Shown here piece after piece: positions 6,953 to 7,427 of a stretch of DNA of 7,427 nt (the stretch's first letter is position 1; each line of letters begins with the position of its first letter). The notes beneath the pieces are model-generated. The model was not told the DNA's origin. It saw only the letters and a list, made by a program, of their open reading frames with translations, and made no database searches. The position numbers were made by a program, and so were the translations under genes. The stretch covers positions 1-7,427 of the forward strand of contig JACDBF010000316.1 in the NCBI GenBank assembly GCA_013695055.1, read 5' to 3'. Origin of the DNA: Actinomycetota bacterium. Lineage in GTDB: Bacteria; Actinomycetota; CADDZG01; WHSQ01.

Positions 6953-7427
6953 GGGCCGGGTGCCTCCTCGGTCCCAAGAAGCGTGATATCGAAGCTCACT
7001 TCCGCCGGCACCTCTTTCTTGGTTTTCCAGTGCCGCTCGATGGGTGCGTCAATGATCAGCTGCTCCTTGGTGTAGATAAGCCCCTCGCGCGACGACCCCG
7101 AGATCTCGTACTCCGTCGTCATGAGCAAGGCTTCGGTGGGACAAGCCTCGACGCACAGCCCACAGAAGATGCAGCGCAAATAGTTGATCTGATAGATCTG
7201 TGCATATCTCTCTCCCGGAGAGAAGCGCGCTTGGGGAGTGTTCTCCGCCCCGATGACGTTGATGGCGTCGGCAGGGCACGCTCCGGCGCAGAGCTCGCAA
7301 CCGATGCACTTCTCCAGCCCGTCGGGATGCCTATCGAGGATGTGGCGCCCTTTGAAGCGCGGGAAGGGTATGCGCCGGACCTCCGGATAGCCGATGGTCT
7401 GTTTCTTCTTGAACACATTGCTGATGA
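6949..7427 (-). CDS. nuoI: NADH-quinone oxidoreductase subunit I (NuoI), 5' end cut off
   Basis: This ferredoxin-like subunit of complex I holds two [4Fe-4S] clusters (N6a and N6b) and relays electrons from the peripheral arm toward N2 and the quinone. Counting from the GTG at 7416, the cluster ligands are Cys37, Cys40, Cys43 (CIGCELC) with Cys47-Pro, and Cys82, Cys85, Cys88 (CIFCGLC) with Cys92-Pro. Both CxxCxxCxxxCP motifs are complete. HPDGLEKCIGCELC and FSPGERYAQIYQINYLRC look like actinobacterial NuoI. The frame stays open beyond that GTG to the window edge (Ile-Ser-Asn before Val-Phe-Lys-Lys). Other NuoI proteins carry an amphipathic segment just before 'K-K-x-T-x-x-Y-P-E', so the true start very probably lies outside the window and the GTG at 7416 is an internal Val. 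The C-terminal tail after IYTKEQL adds about 35 residues. The TGA stop overlaps the nuoJ start. Confidence 0.96.
   Translation of the reverse strand, partial: ISNVFKKKQTIGYPEVRRIPFPRFKGRHILDRHPDGLEKCIGCELCAGACPADAINVIGAENTPQARFSPGERYAQIYQINYLRCIFCGLCVEACPTEALLMTTEYEISGSSREGLIYTKEQLIIDAPIERHWKTKKEVPAEVSFDITLLGTEEAPGP
6963..6967 (-). promoter_or_regulatory. Shine-Dalgarno for nuoJ
   Basis: GGAGG on the minus strand, within CGAGGAGGCA, lies 10 nt before the GTG at 6952 and inside the last codons of nuoI (the Glu-Glu-Ala near its end). It supports the GTG start that overlaps the nuoI stop. Confidence 0.7.

Noticed and set aside
1..7427. A novel defence, mobile or biosynthetic system
   Set aside because: No transposase, integrase, nuclease, toxin, repeat array, tRNA or attachment-site signature was seen on either strand; the window is a standard complex I operon end plus two unknown membrane genes.

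Overview
The window is GC-rich bacterial DNA and almost entirely coding. About 85% of it is the distal, membrane-arm half of a type I NADH:quinone oxidoreductase (complex I, Nuo) operon on the minus strand. The order, right to left, is nuoI (5' end cut by the window edge), nuoJ, nuoK, nuoL, nuoM, nuoN, the canonical bacterial order. The wording of the proteins suggests an actinobacterium (Actinomycetota), perhaps one of the deeper classes rather than a streptomycete. Examples are the NuoI stretch around the ferredoxin clusters, the NuoN segment PFHMWTPDAYQGAP and frequent GTG starts. This placement is inference from family resemblance, not a database result.

Layout: positions 4-1088 hold two small plus-strand genes for integral membrane proteins of unknown function. 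They are separated by 38 bp and could form a small operon that begins to the left of the window. They converge on nuoN with only 10 bp between the two stop codons. From 1099 to 7427 the minus strand is packed. Four of the five nuo junctions overlap by 1 or 4 bases (GTGA, ATGA, GTGA, TGATG) and the fifth (nuoK-nuoL) has a 4-base gap. This points to one transcript with translational coupling. No non-coding stretch is longer than 38 bp.

How the genes work together: NuoI carries two [4Fe-4S] clusters (N6a/N6b) that pass electrons from the peripheral arm toward the quinone site. NuoJ and NuoK form the membrane section next to the quinone chamber. NuoN, NuoM and NuoL are the three antiporter-like proton-pumping subunits. 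All the expected charged residues of the proton channels are visible (Glu in TM5, Lys in TM7, Lys in TM8, Lys/Glu in TM12), so the arm looks functional. The quinone-site subunit NuoH and the peripheral-arm subunits would lie beyond the right edge.

I found no RNA genes, CRISPR arrays, mobile elements or clearly new system. The points that merit a second look are modest: the two unknown membrane proteins beside nuoN, the tight terminator-less convergent junction, the NuoM C-terminal tail that contains the nuoN ribosome-binding site, and a GC hairpin in nuoJ.
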